Shown: positions 27,092 to 37,155, numbered from the stretch's first letter. The stretch is DNA of 55,537 nucleotides from Bacteroidota bacterium (GCA_022708025.1 JAKIZM010000016.1:1-55537), one strand, 5' to 3'. Translations and numbers: made by a program. Notes: generated from the sequence alone by a model not told the origin.

Positions 27092-28765
27092 TTAAAACTC
27101 AATATTATAATCATTAACGCTCCATCTCGGTCTTAAATTTAATGTATCAGTAATAACTTTAAACTCTTCTGAATATTTAAACGGTTCAGGATATCCATAC
27201 GAATAAGTTCCGCTGCTGTCTCTATCAGAATAAGCCCACAAAGTATAAATACCGGGTTCAATTCTCTCAAAATTATAAACAGATGTGTTATCCGGAACAG
27301 CAGTATAAACTACTTTTTCATCTTTAATGCTTTGCAAAACTATTCTAACATCTTTTTTATCAGTGTTTATTTTTCCTGAAAGACCTGTAAACTCAATACC
27401 GGTTATTGTTGAAAACTTCAAAGTAAAAATTGAGTCTGTTTTATTCCCTGCTGCATCATTAAATCCTACAAGATTAAGTTTTATTAAATAATCAGTATCG
27501 GGTTTAAGATCTTTATCAGGTTTTATCTTTAAGATTGCATTATCAGGAAAAGAATAACTGAATGAGAGAGAATTTTTCAGAGTATCAGAAAATTGAATAA
27601 ACTGTTTAACATCATTATTTGTAATTGCATCATCAAAGTAAATTAATATTTCAGGATTCTTAAAATCAGTTATGCCCCTTTTGGAAGGTAATGTATTAAT
27701 GATTTTAGGAGCAGTCGTATCAGGTTTTTCAGAAACCGTTATCTCATTAAATTCATTTTCAAAACTGTTTCCCGATTTATCGGATAAAACATTTGCTTTG
27801 AGATAATATGTATTGTCCTTTATTAGCTGTTGATAAAATGAAAGCACAAATTCCGTTTTTTTTGATTTACTTAAAAATGAAAAGTCAATCGGATAGATTT
27901 CATTTGTAGTGGAATCAATAATAGAATAATTTTCAGGAGTGTATGTGGCAGAATCACATTCTTCGCTTAATGTAACCACAATATGATTTTTATCTGTCAT
28001 AACAATGTTATGAATTCTGGGTTTTATCGTATCAATCTTAGTAAGAAAGAAATCTAAACCGATAAAAGATGAATCACTATTTAACAATGGAATATCCATA
28101 AACGGCATACCAATTAAATCCTGATCAGCCTGATAAATAAGATCGCGGAACTGATCTTTAACTGCAAACACTCTGTATGTTGCTTCAGCTAAGCCTTTAA
28201 GCTGATAATCGCCTTTTGAGCCAACCTGCGAAATATAATCAGGTTTACGACTAAGATATTTTGTTGTATCATCTTTGAATCTGTAAGCATAAATCAAAGC
28301 GCCGCCGGCATCTTTTCCATAAACTTTTCCGCCAATTGTTCTTTTATCAATCCTACTACTTTTAGAAAAAGTAATTGAAAAAGAATTAGCCATTCTGTTT
28401 TTATTGTTAACATCTACCACATCTGTTCCAACTGTAACAACATAAGTAACGCTGTCTTTTAATCCATCCGGAAAATATACTTCAACTGATTTTCCACTCC
28501 AGCTTATTTCCAGTTCTTTATCTAAAGCCGGAGAAATAAACAAAGCTTCTTTAAATGATCTTTTGTCCACATATTCAGAAAATTCAAACTCTACATAATC
28601 ATCATCAAAATTAATTGTTTCATTTTCAGGATAAGTAAAAATTATTTCAGGCGGAATCAAATCAACCTCTCCCCCGCCCGGAGGAAGCTGATTAGCACAA
28701 CCGGCTATAAATAGAATTGTCAATGAAAATGTTAGAATCAACAAGTAAAGTTTAACAAGAGTCAT
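27092..28765 (-). CDS. Lipoprotein with Ig-like (Big_5-type) domains
   Basis: About 557 residues. A lipobox (FIAGC, near residue 24) is followed by NQLPPGGGEVDLIPPEI, a start typical of Ig-like lipoproteins in Bacteroidota. At least two Big_5-like modules follow, one at the mature start (PPEIIFTYPENETINF) and another near the middle (APKIINTLPSKRGITDF), with a prealbumin-like domain at the end. The open frame extends to 29033-29035, but those 90 residues are basic, hold no signal and cross a palindromic repeat, so the ATG at 28765 is chosen. Surface structural or adhesion role is inferred. Confidence 0.75.
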   Translation of the reverse strand: MTLVKLYLLILTFSLTILFIAGCANQLPPGGGEVDLIPPEIIFTYPENETINFDDDYVEFEFSEYVDKRSFKEALFISPALDKELEISWSGKSVEVYFPDGLKDSVTYVVTVGTDVVDVNNKNRMANSFSITFSKSSRIDKRTIGGKVYGKDAGGALIYAYRFKDDTTKYLSRKPDYISQVGSKGDYQLKGLAEATYRVFAVKDQFRDLIYQADQDLIGMPFMDIPLLNSDSSFIGLDFFLTKIDTIKPRIHNIVMTDKNHIVVTLSEECDSATYTPENYSIIDSTTNEIYPIDFSFLSKSKKTEFVLSFYQQLIKDNTYYLKANVLSDKSGNSFENEFNEITVSEKPDTTAPKIINTLPSKRGITDFKNPEILIYFDDAITNNDVKQFIQFSDTLKNSLSFSYSFPDNAILKIKPDKDLKPDTDYLIKLNLVGFNDAAGNKTDSIFTLKFSTITGIEFTGLSGKINTDKKDVRIVLQSIKDEKVVYTAVPDNTSVYNFERIEPGIYTLWAYSDRDSSGTYSYGYPEPFKYSEEFKVITDTLNLRPRWSVNDYNIEF

Positions 28766-28912
28766 TGAATATTTAGGTCTAAAAAAATTATAATCTTGAA
28801 TAAAGAACTTGATTGTTTTATGGAAAGACAAATTGTAAAACTTTTTGAACAAATAAAAAGTATTTTTTTCTTTTAGTTTAAATAGATATACATCATATTC
28901 CGAGAATTTTTT

Positions 28913-28939
28913 GTCACACTGAGCCTGTCGAAGTGTGAC
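28913..28939. repeat. Palindromic dispersed-type repeat
   Basis: An 8-bp perfect inverted repeat (gtcacact paired with agtgtgac) around an 11-base loop gagcctgtcga. The wording (cactgagcctgtcgaagtgtgac) is a familiar intergenic element in Bacteroidota and related genomes. It is in the 227-base gap between mltG and the Ig-like lipoprotein. Only one copy is in this window, so its dispersed nature rests on recognition. Confidence 0.6.
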
Positions 28940-28992
28940 CCGATCAGCGCACTTGCAGTCTTCCTTTATTTCGGGATTAACTACTGATTTAA

Positions 28993-30042
28993 CTAAATCT
29001 TTTTTATTGTTTTTTTCTTTTGTTCGTTTAACCATTTTCTATACTGTGCAACATTTTTAAGATGCTCTGAATGAGTTTTTGCAAAATTATGTGAACCATT
29101 ACCATTTGCAACAAAATACAAATAATCGTTTTTCTCTGGATAAAGTGCTGCCATTATTGCATTCGCACCCGGATTATTTATCGGACCAGGAGGTAAACCC
29201 GAATATTTATAAGTGTTATACGGAGATTGAATTTCCAAATCCTTATATGTTAATCTACGCCAACCGCTAGGCAGTAAATATTGAATTGTCGGATCAGCTT
29301 GTAATCGCATTCCAATTCTTAACCTGTTATGATAAACACCTGATATTCTCGGCATTTCATCAACCTGATTTGTTTCACCTTTTATTATTGATGCAAGAGT
29401 TAAAACCTGATGAACAGAAAATCCAATTTCAGCAGCTCTTTCTTTAAGCGAATCAACAAAAAAATCTGTAAATCCTTTGTAAAATATTTTTATTGCTTCT
29501 TCGGGCGAACTTCTTTCATATACCTGATAAGTTTTTGAAAAAAGATATCCTTCAAGACTGTTAACATCAAGTCCTAACGATTTTATAAAATCTTTATCAT
29601 AAGCAAGATTAACAAAAGATGCTGAATCAATATTAACATCTCTTTTAACTTTAGCTCCGAGCCATTTAAGTGTTTGCCCATTATTTATTCTGATAGAGCG
29701 TAAATAATCAGCTGGACCATTGACAAACAAATCAAGTAAATCTAAATAACTTAAGTCATTTGGAATTTTAAAACGAGCTGCTTTTATACTTTTTTCGGCT
29801 CCATAGATGAATGCAGCAAGTTTAAAATTAAATTTTCCCGGAATTATTCCTTCTTCATAAAGTCTTTCAGTTACACTTGCAAATGTTTCGCCTTCTTTTA
29901 TCTCAAAAGTAAAAGGAGCTGGTTTATCAAAATGATTTGGTGTAAAGAAAGTCAAATAACCGGCGAGGATTATTCCCAAAAAAACAGCAATAATTATTGC
30001 CAACTGAAGTTTACTGAATATGTTAAATAATTTTACAGCCAA
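28993..30042 (-). CDS. mltG: Endolytic murein transglycosylase
   Basis: Membrane enzyme that cuts nascent glycan strands in peptidoglycan. 349 residues: N-terminal membrane anchor (about 14-34), a LysM-like domain, then the YceG catalytic domain with the glutamate in IIKGETN (Glu223), followed by the family segment VYHNRL and LQADPTIQYLLP. Its start is near a 181-base gap. Confidence 0.95.
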   Translation of the reverse strand: MAVKLFNIFSKLQLAIIIAVFLGIILAGYLTFFTPNHFDKPAPFTFEIKEGETFASVTERLYEEGIIPGKFNFKLAAFIYGAEKSIKAARFKIPNDLSYLDLLDLFVNGPADYLRSIRINNGQTLKWLGAKVKRDVNIDSASFVNLAYDKDFIKSLGLDVNSLEGYLFSKTYQVYERSSPEEAIKIFYKGFTDFFVDSLKERAAEIGFSVHQVLTLASIIKGETNQVDEMPRISGVYHNRLRIGMRLQADPTIQYLLPSGWRRLTYKDLEIQSPYNTYKYSGLPPGPINNPGANAIMAALYPEKNDYLYFVANGNGSHNFAKTHSEHLKNVAQYRKWLNEQKKKTIKKI

Positions 30043-30223
30043 TTATTTAGTAATATATAAGAGTGTTTAAAATTATGGTTTGCAATATAAAGGAGTTAAG
30101 TGAAAGTTTTAATCCTAAGATTTGGTTGATAAAGTCTGATTAATAATTCTAATGGTTCTGTTTCAATAAATATTAAACTTTGCTCAAATGCCTTTTTGCT
30201 TATTGAGAGAATGAATACAAATA

Positions 30224-30868
30224 CTATTTTTTAAATTTTTCATTGATTCTTGAGTCTAATTCTGACTTAAATCTCTCATACCAATTACTTCCATTTCTTT
30301 TTTCTAAAAACTTTATAACTTCTTGATTATATTCATCAACATTCAAAATCATAATACTTTCACTTGGATAATTATATTTGAAGCCGAATTTTTTTGCAAG
30401 ATTTTCTTTTATCACCTGTGTAGAATCATAAATGTTCTCATATATTTGAATAATACCGCTTGACAGATCCTTTTTTGCATCATTCTTATCTCTAATAAAT
30501 ACATATTCTGTAACAATAAATTCTTCTTTAACCATTCTTACAAGAATATTATTCAAAGAATTACTTTTTATTTCAAAACTGGTTGATTTATACCCCATAT
30601 AAGAAACTTTGATATTTCCAATAAAGCCTGTAGGAATAAAAGTTAATCCATTGATGTTTGTTGGAGCAATTTCAATATCAGAGTTAGTAAAATTAATATT
30701 CGCGCCGATTAATGGTTCAGCAGTATCATGATCGATTACTTTTAATATTATTCTGTCACTTTGAATTTTTATTCCAGTTAATTCTTCAGAGTTAAAAGTA
30801 ACCAATTGCTTTTGAGAACAACTCAGGAATAAAAAAATCAGGATAAAAAATATTATATCTCTAATCAT
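30224..30868 (-). CDS. Lipoprotein with carboxypeptidase-regulatory-like domain
   Basis: About 214 residues with a signal sequence ending FLSC. The mature N-terminal half (VIDHDTAEPLIGANINF, then FIPTG, then VSYMGYKS) is the beta-sandwich CarboxypepD_reg-like fold of Bacteroidota surface and TonB-linked proteins. The C-terminal third is charged and not recognised. A GTG at 30874 is also in frame; the ATG at 30868 is chosen. No TonB-dependent receptor is adjacent, so its partner is unknown. Confidence 0.6.
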   Translation of the reverse strand: MIRDIIFFILIFLFLSCSQKQLVTFNSEELTGIKIQSDRIILKVIDHDTAEPLIGANINFTNSDIEIAPTNINGLTFIPTGFIGNIKVSYMGYKSTSFEIKSNSLNNILVRMVKEEFIVTEYVFIRDKNDAKKDLSSGIIQIYENIYDSTQVIKENLAKKFGFKYNYPSESIMILNVDEYNQEVIKFLEKRNGSNWYERFKSELDSRINEKFKK

Positions 30869-31087
30869 TTTCACATTTGATTACGGATATTTTTTTACAG
30901 CATTCAAAACTAAGTTTTTTCTAAAAAATAATAAGCAAAAAGTATTATAAATTCTTGATCAAATATAATTTAATTAAAACAAAAGTAACATTTAATAAAA
31001 ATCTTAAAAAAGCTTGAACCCAAATTCATTTAACCAAAATTGCCAATCCGTTTTTGCCGAAGCAGTCGTCGTTAAAAATTTATCACT

Positions 31088-31777
31088 TTAATAAAAAAGA
31101 TTATAAATGTTATACGAGAAACTTATATTGATAAGTTCAGCCTTATATTCTAATTCATATAATAAAGATATTTCCACTAACATTTTATTGTTGAATAAGT
31201 TAAATCCATTTAAACTTCTTATTCCTATTGAATTTGTATTAAAAAATATTGGTTTGTTGCTTAAAGAATTCTCGATAAATGTTAGTCTATCACTTCTATA
31301 TATAATTCCAATTGTATTAGTAAAACCCACTGTCACTTTATTTCTTTTTTGAAATATTAATTCGTAATTCTTCAATAGTGTGGCTTCGGCGGTAATAAAA
31401 TAATCATCAATAATCTCGCAGGTTAAATCAATACCAGCATTAAAAATAAGATTTGGATGTAAGCCCAAATAAAAATCATTATTAGCTTTGTATAAAATAC
31501 CGTAACTGGAAAAATTGTATTGCCACAACTTATTTAATTCGTTTGAATATAAATCATAATTGTTTTTTGACAGATATCTTTCAGGAATCTTTGGATTAAC
31601 TGATAAATAAGATAATGCAACCCGTGGAAAGAAAATTAGTTGAGAACTATTAGTAGGATATAAATCTTCCTCAAATATTATTGATTCAGAAATTGGCGGA
31701 TAAAGTGAACAACTTTGAAAAACTATACAGGATATAAAAAGCAAAAATAAAAAATATAATCTTATATATTTTAGCAT
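31088..31777 (-). CDS. Hypothetical lipoprotein
   Basis: A 229-residue protein with a lipoprotein signal ending VFQSC (Cys near 23). The mature part is beta-rich with alternating aromatic residues (for example ASYGILYKANNDFYLGLHP-like strand patterns), which suggests a small barrel-like fold. It ends in an aromatic residue. It stands alone between gaps of 213 and 202 bases, in the same direction as its neighbours. I do not recognise the family. Confidence 0.55.
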   Translation of the reverse strand: MLKYIRLYFLFLLFISCIVFQSCSLYPPISESIIFEEDLYPTNSSQLIFFPRVALSYLSVNPKIPERYLSKNNYDLYSNELNKLWQYNFSSYGILYKANNDFYLGLHPNLIFNAGIDLTCEIIDDYFITAEATLLKNYELIFQKRNKVTVGFTNTIGIIYRSDRLTFIENSLSNKPIFFNTNSIGIRSLNGFNLFNNKMLVEISLLYELEYKAELINISFSYNIYNLFY

Positions 31778-31979
31778 TTAACGCCTTAAGTTTATCGTGT
31801 TGCATATTATAACCGCTACTAATTACAATGCTATGCAAACCAAATGAATAAAGATAATTTAATTAAGTCAGAAAGAACATTTTATAAAATTTAAACTACA
31901 AAAATTAAAGCTGAACGATTTGCACCCAAATTTAAATATTTATACAGTAAAAGCCGTTGTATATCAAAAAATTTTCAAC

Positions 31980-32996
31980 CTAAATTTCTAAAAAATGATT
32001 TTCACTCAAAGCTGGAAAAGGTTTGCTTGCAAGAGTATCTCTTATTCCATTTTCATAAAGGGATTTTCCTCTGAAAGCAATCATTGCAGCATTATCCCCG
32101 CAGAATTGAATATCAGGAATAACTAAATTTTTATTATATTTTTCTGAAATTTTTATCATCTCAGATTTTAAGTGCTCATTGGCTGCCACTCCGCCAACAA
32201 CTGAGATTGAATTTACATCATATTTTTTCAATGCACGCTTAACATTTCTTGTTAAAGCATTAACAGCAGCAGATTGAAAGCAGGAAGCAATATCGTTTTT
32301 ATATTCTTCAGTTAATTTATCAATTCCACCCTGTGATTGCACATAACGTAGGACAGCAGTTTTTAATCCGCTGAAAGAAAAATTTAATTTATGCTTTAAC
32401 TCTGCAATAGGAAAATTTATTTTATTTGCATCACCAAATTTTGATGCTTCCTGAATTTTTGGTCCGCCCGGATAACCAAAACCAAGCAGCTTTGCAACTT
32501 TGTCAAATGATTCTCCAACTGCATCATCTACAGTATTACCGAGTTTATAAATTTCAGTAAAATTTTTTACAAGAAGCAAAAGTGTATGTCCGCCTGAAAC
32601 AACAAGACACAGGAAAGGAAATTCAGGTTTCTGCTTCATTAAAAAACCTGAAAAAATATGACCTTCAATATGATTTACACTAATAAACGGTTTGTTTAAA
32701 CCAAGCGCAAGACCTTTAGCATAAGTTAATCCTACTAACAATGCACCGATTAAACCAGGTCCTGCTGTTGCAGCAATAAGATCAATATCTTTTAATTCAA
32801 TACCGGATTTTTTTAGTGCATCTTTAACAAGCGGATTAACAATCTGAAGGTGAGCACGGCTTGAAAGTTCAGGAACAACTCCGCCATAATTTTTATGAAA
32901 ATCCTGTGATGAAATCAGATTAGTAGTGAGAATATTATTCTTTAATACAGCAACTGAAGTTTCATCACACGAGCTTTCTATTCCAAGAACAATCAT
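31980..32996 (-). CDS. tsaD: tRNA N6-threonylcarbamoyladenosine transferase TsaD
   Basis: Transfers threonylcarbamoyl to A37 of ANN-decoding tRNAs, together with TsaB and TsaE. 338 residues: start MIVLGIESSCDETSVAV, metal-binding VNHIEGH (His109, His113) and the LVVSGGHT phosphate loop. The last bases overlap the proline dehydrogenase gene by four. Neither tsaB nor tsaE is adjacent. Confidence 0.97.
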   Translation of the reverse strand: MIVLGIESSCDETSVAVLKNNILTTNLISSQDFHKNYGGVVPELSSRAHLQIVNPLVKDALKKSGIELKDIDLIAATAGPGLIGALLVGLTYAKGLALGLNKPFISVNHIEGHIFSGFLMKQKPEFPFLCLVVSGGHTLLLLVKNFTEIYKLGNTVDDAVGESFDKVAKLLGFGYPGGPKIQEASKFGDANKINFPIAELKHKLNFSFSGLKTAVLRYVQSQGGIDKLTEEYKNDIASCFQSAAVNALTRNVKRALKKYDVNSISVVGGVAANEHLKSEMIKISEKYNKNLVIPDIQFCGDNAAMIAFRGKSLYENGIRDTLASKPFPALSENHFLEI

Positions 32997-33898
32997 CTTT
33001 TACCGAAAGTTAAAAAGCTTTTAACTATATGTCCGGCAACCGATGGATTTTCTTTTAATCGTCTGACCGAATAAGCATACCAATCTTTTCCAAACGGCAC
33101 ATAGATCCTGATCTTATAACCATCTGAATTTATTTTGTCACGTAAATCTTCTCTGACACCAAGCAGCATCTGGAATTCAAATTTATCTTTAGAAATATTT
33201 TTCTCTTTTATTCTTTTATAAGCTTCATCAATAAGATATTTATCGTGTGTGGCGATACCAACATAATTTCCATCTTTGAACATTGCATCAAGAAGTTTTA
33301 AATAATTATTTCTTACCTCTTGTTTGTCTTTATAAGCTATGGATGCAGATTCAACATAAATACCTTTGCAAAGCCTGTAATTTGTCCCGATTTTATTTAA
33401 AGTAATCACATCATCATAAGAGCGGCGCATATAAGCCTGAATAACTATTCCAACATTTTTATAATCCTGATAAATACGCTTGTAAACATTTATCGTCTTA
33501 TCAGTAAACGGGGAATCTTCCATATCAATTCGTACGAAGTTATTATACTCTGCTGCTTTTTTTACAATTCCAAGTATCTGCTGATAAGCAAATTCCTCAT
33601 CTATTGCCAAACCCATTTGTGTTGGTTTTATTGAAAGATTGGCTTTTAACTTATTTTGTTCGATAGCTTCTATAACTTCAATCGCTTCATTTTTACAACG
33701 GATTGATTCATCTTTACTAGCAACAGATTCTCCCAGAACATCCATTGTTGCATAGATACCTTTTGAATTTAATTTTTTCACATAATCAACAGCTGATTGA
33801 AGAGTAACGCCAGCTATATATTTTTTAGAAAAGAATCCTACAACCGGCTTTGGCATCAGTTGTACGATTTTTACGATAAGATGATTGATAGCTTCCAC
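32993..33898 (-). CDS. Proline dehydrogenase
   Basis: A 301-residue monofunctional PRODH, FAD-dependent oxidation of proline to pyrroline-5-carboxylate. It has the family segments VDYVKKLNSKGIYATMDVLGE, FVRIDMEDS, IVIQAYMRRS and RLCKGIYVES in order, and the C-terminal RIYVPFG...WYAYSVRRLKENP substrate-pocket helix with the conserved arginine pair. It is the form found in Bacteroidota, short compared with PutA. The pyrroline carboxylate dehydrogenase partner is not in the window. Confidence 0.93.
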   Translation of the reverse strand: MEAINHLIVKIVQLMPKPVVGFFSKKYIAGVTLQSAVDYVKKLNSKGIYATMDVLGESVASKDESIRCKNEAIEVIEAIEQNKLKANLSIKPTQMGLAIDEEFAYQQILGIVKKAAEYNNFVRIDMEDSPFTDKTINVYKRIYQDYKNVGIVIQAYMRRSYDDVITLNKIGTNYRLCKGIYVESASIAYKDKQEVRNNYLKLLDAMFKDGNYVGIATHDKYLIDEAYKRIKEKNISKDKFEFQMLLGVREDLRDKINSDGYKIRIYVPFGKDWYAYSVRRLKENPSVAGHIVKSFLTFGKR

Positions 33899-34069
33899 AA
33901 AATACTCCTGAATTTTTGCTCTACAAATTTAGTGTATTTTGCAGATGTAATAAAAATACTGTTTTCTGTTTTTGATAAAAGTTTTTTAGCAAAGGATAGG
34001 GATAACTTCCGGTTAACCGTAGCTTATTTTATCAGTATTTTTAGTTGGATTGGATGGGTGAAAGATTAA

Positions 34070-34654
34070 CTACTTAATTCCTAATGTTATTAATAACAGA
34101 TTAAATTTTGATTGTAAATCTTCAATACTTCCATCGTTGGTAAAAATAAAATCAGCACGCTTTCTTTTTTCATCTTCCGGAATCTGATTTGATTCGCGCT
34201 TAATAAAATCTTCTTCTGATATACCTGAATTAAGTTTTCTTTGTAAGCGATTATTCCGATCAGAAGTTATCAGCACAACATAATCAAACATTTTTTCCAT
34301 ATCAGCTTCGTATATCAGAGCGGCTTCTACAAAAACCACTTTCTTATCTTTTTCAAGATTTTTAATTGTGTCATTAACTGATTTTATAACTCTCGGATGA
34401 AGTATAGATTCAATCTTATTCAACTTAACGGGATCTGAAAAAACTTCTTTCGCAAGATATTTTACATCAGGTTTATTGTTTTTAAAAGATTGTACACCAA
34501 ATTCTTTAATTATTTTTTTCCGGACCTCTGGATCATTACTTAATATTTCTTTTGATATATCATCAGCCTTTAGAACTACAAATCCGTGCTTTTCTGCAAA
34601 CGACGAAAAGACGCTCTTTCCTGATCCGATATTTCCGGTTATCGCTATCTTCAT
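34070..34654 (-). CDS. coaE: Dephospho-CoA kinase
   Basis: Last step of coenzyme A synthesis, ATP-dependent phosphorylation of dephospho-CoA. 194 residues with P-loop GNIGSGKS (7-14), the D-D-I-S-K-E motif (31-36) and HPRV near residue 95. It lies between rny and the proline dehydrogenase on the same strand. Upstream separation from rny is 42 bases. Confidence 0.95.
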   Translation of the reverse strand: MKIAITGNIGSGKSVFSSFAEKHGFVVLKADDISKEILSNDPEVRKKIIKEFGVQSFKNNKPDVKYLAKEVFSDPVKLNKIESILHPRVIKSVNDTIKNLEKDKKVVFVEAALIYEADMEKMFDYVVLITSDRNNRLQRKLNSGISEEDFIKRESNQIPEDEKRKRADFIFTNDGSIEDLQSKFNLLLITLGIK

Positions 34655-34696
34655 TTTATTTAATTAAAAAAAATAATCAGACTTAATCAGTTTAAT

Positions 34697-36259
34697 TTAC
34701 TTTGCGTATCCGATCTTTCTTACTTCACGGATAACAACTACTTTGATCTGTCCCGGATAATCCATTTCCTCTTCAATTTTCTGAGCTATCTCTCTTGCAA
34801 GTCTATCGGCAACAATATCATCAACCTTATCATTTTCAACCATAACTCTGATTTCTCTTCCAGCCTGTATAGCATAAGTTTTTGCAACACCTTCAAACGA
34901 TTTAGCCATTTGTTCAAGATTTTCCAATCTCTTAACATAGCTTTCTAATGGCTCTCTTCGTGCACCGGGTCTTGCGCCGCTAATTGCATCAGCAGCCTGA
35001 ACCAAAGCAGCAATCGGATGTTCCATTTCTATATCTTCGTGATGCGATCCAACAGCATTTACAACAATGGGATGTTCTTTATATTTTTTAGTAAGATCAT
35101 AACCGAGCAATGCGTGAGGACCTTCAACACTTTTATCTACTGTTTTACCAACATCGTGCAATAATCCGGCTCTTTTAGCCAAAACAGGATCAAGTCCTAA
35201 TTCCGCAGCCATTATTCCGGTAAGATATCCTACTTCAATACTATGTTGCAGAAGGTTCTGCCCGTAGCTTGAACGGTATTTCATCTTTCCCACATATTTA
35301 ATAAGGTCATTATGCATATTATGAAGACCAAGCTGCAAAATAGTATTTTCACCTTCGCGCTGAATTTCTTCTTCAAGTTCCTGAGTAACTTTTTCAACAA
35401 CTTCTTCAATTCTTGCAGGATGTATTCTACCATCAGCAATTAATCTTTCAAGCGATAATCTTGCAATCTCTCGCCTGAATTGATCAAATGAAGATAGGAT
35501 AACAGCTTCCGGTGTATCATCAACAATTACATCAACACCTGTTGCCGATTCGAAAGCGCGAATGTTTCTTCCCTCTTTACCGATTATTCTTCCTTTCATT
35601 TCATCATTCTGAATTTGAACAACTGATACTGTTGTTTCAATAGAATAATCGGCTGCAGTTCTTTGAATCGCCTGAACAATTATTTTCTGAGCTTCTTTTT
35701 TAGCATCAGCTTTTGCGCGGTCGTGTATTTCTTTTACGGTTTGTGAAGCATCAATTTTAGCCTGATTGGTCATATTCTCAATCAGCATTTTCTTTGCTTC
35801 CTCAGAGGTTAAACCTGAAATTTTTTCAAGTTTGTCATTTTGTTCTACTTCAAGTTTTTTAATTTCAACATTTCTTTCATCAAGATTTACCTTAAGATCC
35901 TGAAGCTGTTTTTCAAGCTTCCTTAAATCTTTTTCTTTCTGAAGTACTAAATCAAACTTTTTCTCGCTGTTTTCTTCACGTTGCTGAACTTGTTTTTCCA
36001 GATTCTGAAGCTTCTGCTTTTTCTGATTTGCTTCATTATCAAATTCAACTTTTTTCTTGTACCATTCATCTTTAACTTCAAGAAGCTTTTCCCGTTTAAG
36101 ATTAGCAGCTTCTTTTTTGGCATCCTGTATTATTTGTTCAGCTTTTTCTTCGGCAGCAGTAATACTTTTTTTACCAACTTTAGTATTAAACATCCAACCC
36201 AAGTAAAAGAAAAGAACAATAAGCACAACTACCATTGGTATAATAATAATCAGATCCAT
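34697..36259 (-). CDS. rny: Ribonuclease Y
   Basis: Membrane-bound endoribonuclease that starts mRNA decay. 520 residues: N-terminal membrane segment (about 2-22), long coiled coil (about 30-165), KH domain with [15 protein letters not shown], and an HD domain with [10 protein letters not shown] and GSHHEDIEM. Length and order match the family. Its upstream neighbour on this strand is the likely 6S RNA gene, with a 33-base gap. Confidence 0.97.
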   Translation of the reverse strand: MDLIIIIPMVVVLIVLFFYLGWMFNTKVGKKSITAAEEKAEQIIQDAKKEAANLKREKLLEVKDEWYKKKVEFDNEANQKKQKLQNLEKQVQQREENSEKKFDLVLQKEKDLRKLEKQLQDLKVNLDERNVEIKKLEVEQNDKLEKISGLTSEEAKKMLIENMTNQAKIDASQTVKEIHDRAKADAKKEAQKIIVQAIQRTAADYSIETTVSVVQIQNDEMKGRIIGKEGRNIRAFESATGVDVIVDDTPEAVILSSFDQFRREIARLSLERLIADGRIHPARIEEVVEKVTQELEEEIQREGENTILQLGLHNMHNDLIKYVGKMKYRSSYGQNLLQHSIEVGYLTGIMAAELGLDPVLAKRAGLLHDVGKTVDKSVEGPHALLGYDLTKKYKEHPIVVNAVGSHHEDIEMEHPIAALVQAADAISGARPGARREPLESYVKRLENLEQMAKSFEGVAKTYAIQAGREIRVMVENDKVDDIVADRLAREIAQKIEEEMDYPGQIKVVVIREVRKIGYAK

Positions 36260-36292
36260 ATTAACATTCTCCGCCTTTATAATTTATTAAAT

Positions 36293-36487
36293 ACCGACAC
36301 TGCCGCCGCTAATAGGAAAAACCCTATAAGCACGGTGGGAAAGCGCTCGAAAGCTTTTTACTTCCACTGCTCCGAAACGAGTTCAGAATTTCCGATAAAT
36401 CAGAATGAGGCCTGTAATACGCTCCGAAGTTCGCAATCCCTGTTTAGTTTAACTGTTAGTTTTTCATTAAAAAAACGGCAGTGCGGT
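36293..36487 (-). ncRNA. ssrS: Probable 6S RNA
   Basis: A roughly 195-nt non-coding stretch begins four bases past the zapA stop and ends 33 bases before rny. On the minus strand its ends form a closing stem of 12 pairs: ACCGCACTGCCG (36476-36487) with CGGCAGTGTCGGT (36293-36305), one bulged base. An upper stem of 10 pairs with G-U pairs joins CTTCGGAGCG (36420-36429) and CGTTTCGGAG (36370-36379), leaving a large open bubble on both sides. That closing-stem, bubble, upper-stem plan and the size fit 6S RNA, which binds the housekeeping RNA polymerase. 6S beside zapA is also the arrangement in proteobacteria. No covariance search was run. Confidence 0.65.
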
Positions 36488-36491
36488 AAAC

Positions 36492-36788
36492 TTAAGACGG
36501 GTCAGACATTTCAGGTTCTTTAAGAAGAAGCTTAATTCGTTTAATTTTATCAGTGGCTTGAATTAAAAATTCACGGTTTTTATTCTTCTCGATAAACAAA
36601 TCATAGGCAATATTTAAACAAGCAATTATTGCAATAGTCTGTGCCGGCTGATCTGGTAATTCATCCTTGGTTTCTTCCATTACTTTATTAACATAAATAG
36701 CCAGCTCTTTTGCAATTTCTTCATTCTCAACCAAAAGAGAATACTCTTTATCAAATATTTTTATTTTTAGCTTCTTTTTTTCTGTCAT
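36492..36788 (-). CDS. zapA: Cell division protein ZapA
   Basis: A 98-residue ZapA that binds and bundles FtsZ. It begins KKKLKIKIFDKEYSLLVE and has the helix with A-I-I-A-C-L-N-I-A-Y-D followed by a coiled-coil tail. The frame reaches 36812, but the ATG at 36788 (MTEKKK) starts the conserved domain. Its stop is four bases before the 6S RNA candidate and it follows the coiled-coil gene. Confidence 0.88.
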   Translation of the reverse strand: MTEKKKLKIKIFDKEYSLLVENEEIAKELAIYVNKVMEETKDELPDQPAQTIAIIACLNIAYDLFIEKNKNREFLIQATDKIKRIKLLLKEPEMSDPS

Positions 36789-36831
36789 TGAACTATCTTC
36801 ACCATCAAACAAACAATTAATTTATAAGAAC

Positions 36832-37155
36832 TTATACCTGCCTGGAACCAGACAGATGAAAATCAATTTTCGAAATAATATCCTGTAATTTTAATTTTAA
36901 GTTTTCTTTCTCCTTGCTATTTAAAGAATTAAATATATTTCCTTCTTCGTCCTGTTTTATTAAAACGATCTCCTGCTCCATTTCTGTAATCTTTTTCTGC
37001 AGAAAAGTATTTTCCTGACGAAGTTTTGCAATTTGTATTTCAAGTTCGGTTTTGCGTATTTCAGTATCTTTTAATTTGTTGCCTATTGTAGCAATCTCTG
37101 CTTCTATTGCAGAAAGATCCTGAATTATTGAATCGTATTTAGCCAGATCTACCAA
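36832..37155 (-). CDS. Short coiled-coil protein between pheT and zapA
   Basis: 107 residues, almost wholly a heptad coiled coil (about 8-75) rich in Glu, Lys, Leu and Ile, with a short helical tail. No membrane segment or catalytic motif. It starts right at the end of pheT and sits just upstream of zapA, so by position it may be a ZapB-like or other divisome partner, but coiled coils align too easily to claim this. Confidence 0.6.
   Translation of the reverse strand: MVDLAKYDSIIQDLSAIEAEIATIGNKLKDTEIRKTELEIQIAKLRQENTFLQKKITEMEQEIVLIKQDEEGNIFNSLNSKEKENLKLKLQDIISKIDFHLSGSRQV

Noticed and set aside
28766..29035. 90-residue N-terminal extension of the Ig-like lipoprotein
   Set aside because: It overlaps mltG, crosses a palindromic repeat and precedes a proper lipoprotein signal that starts at 28765.
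36293..36487. SRP RNA or tmRNA
   Set aside because: No SRP-type conserved loop and no tag-peptide open frame were seen; size and folding fit 6S better.
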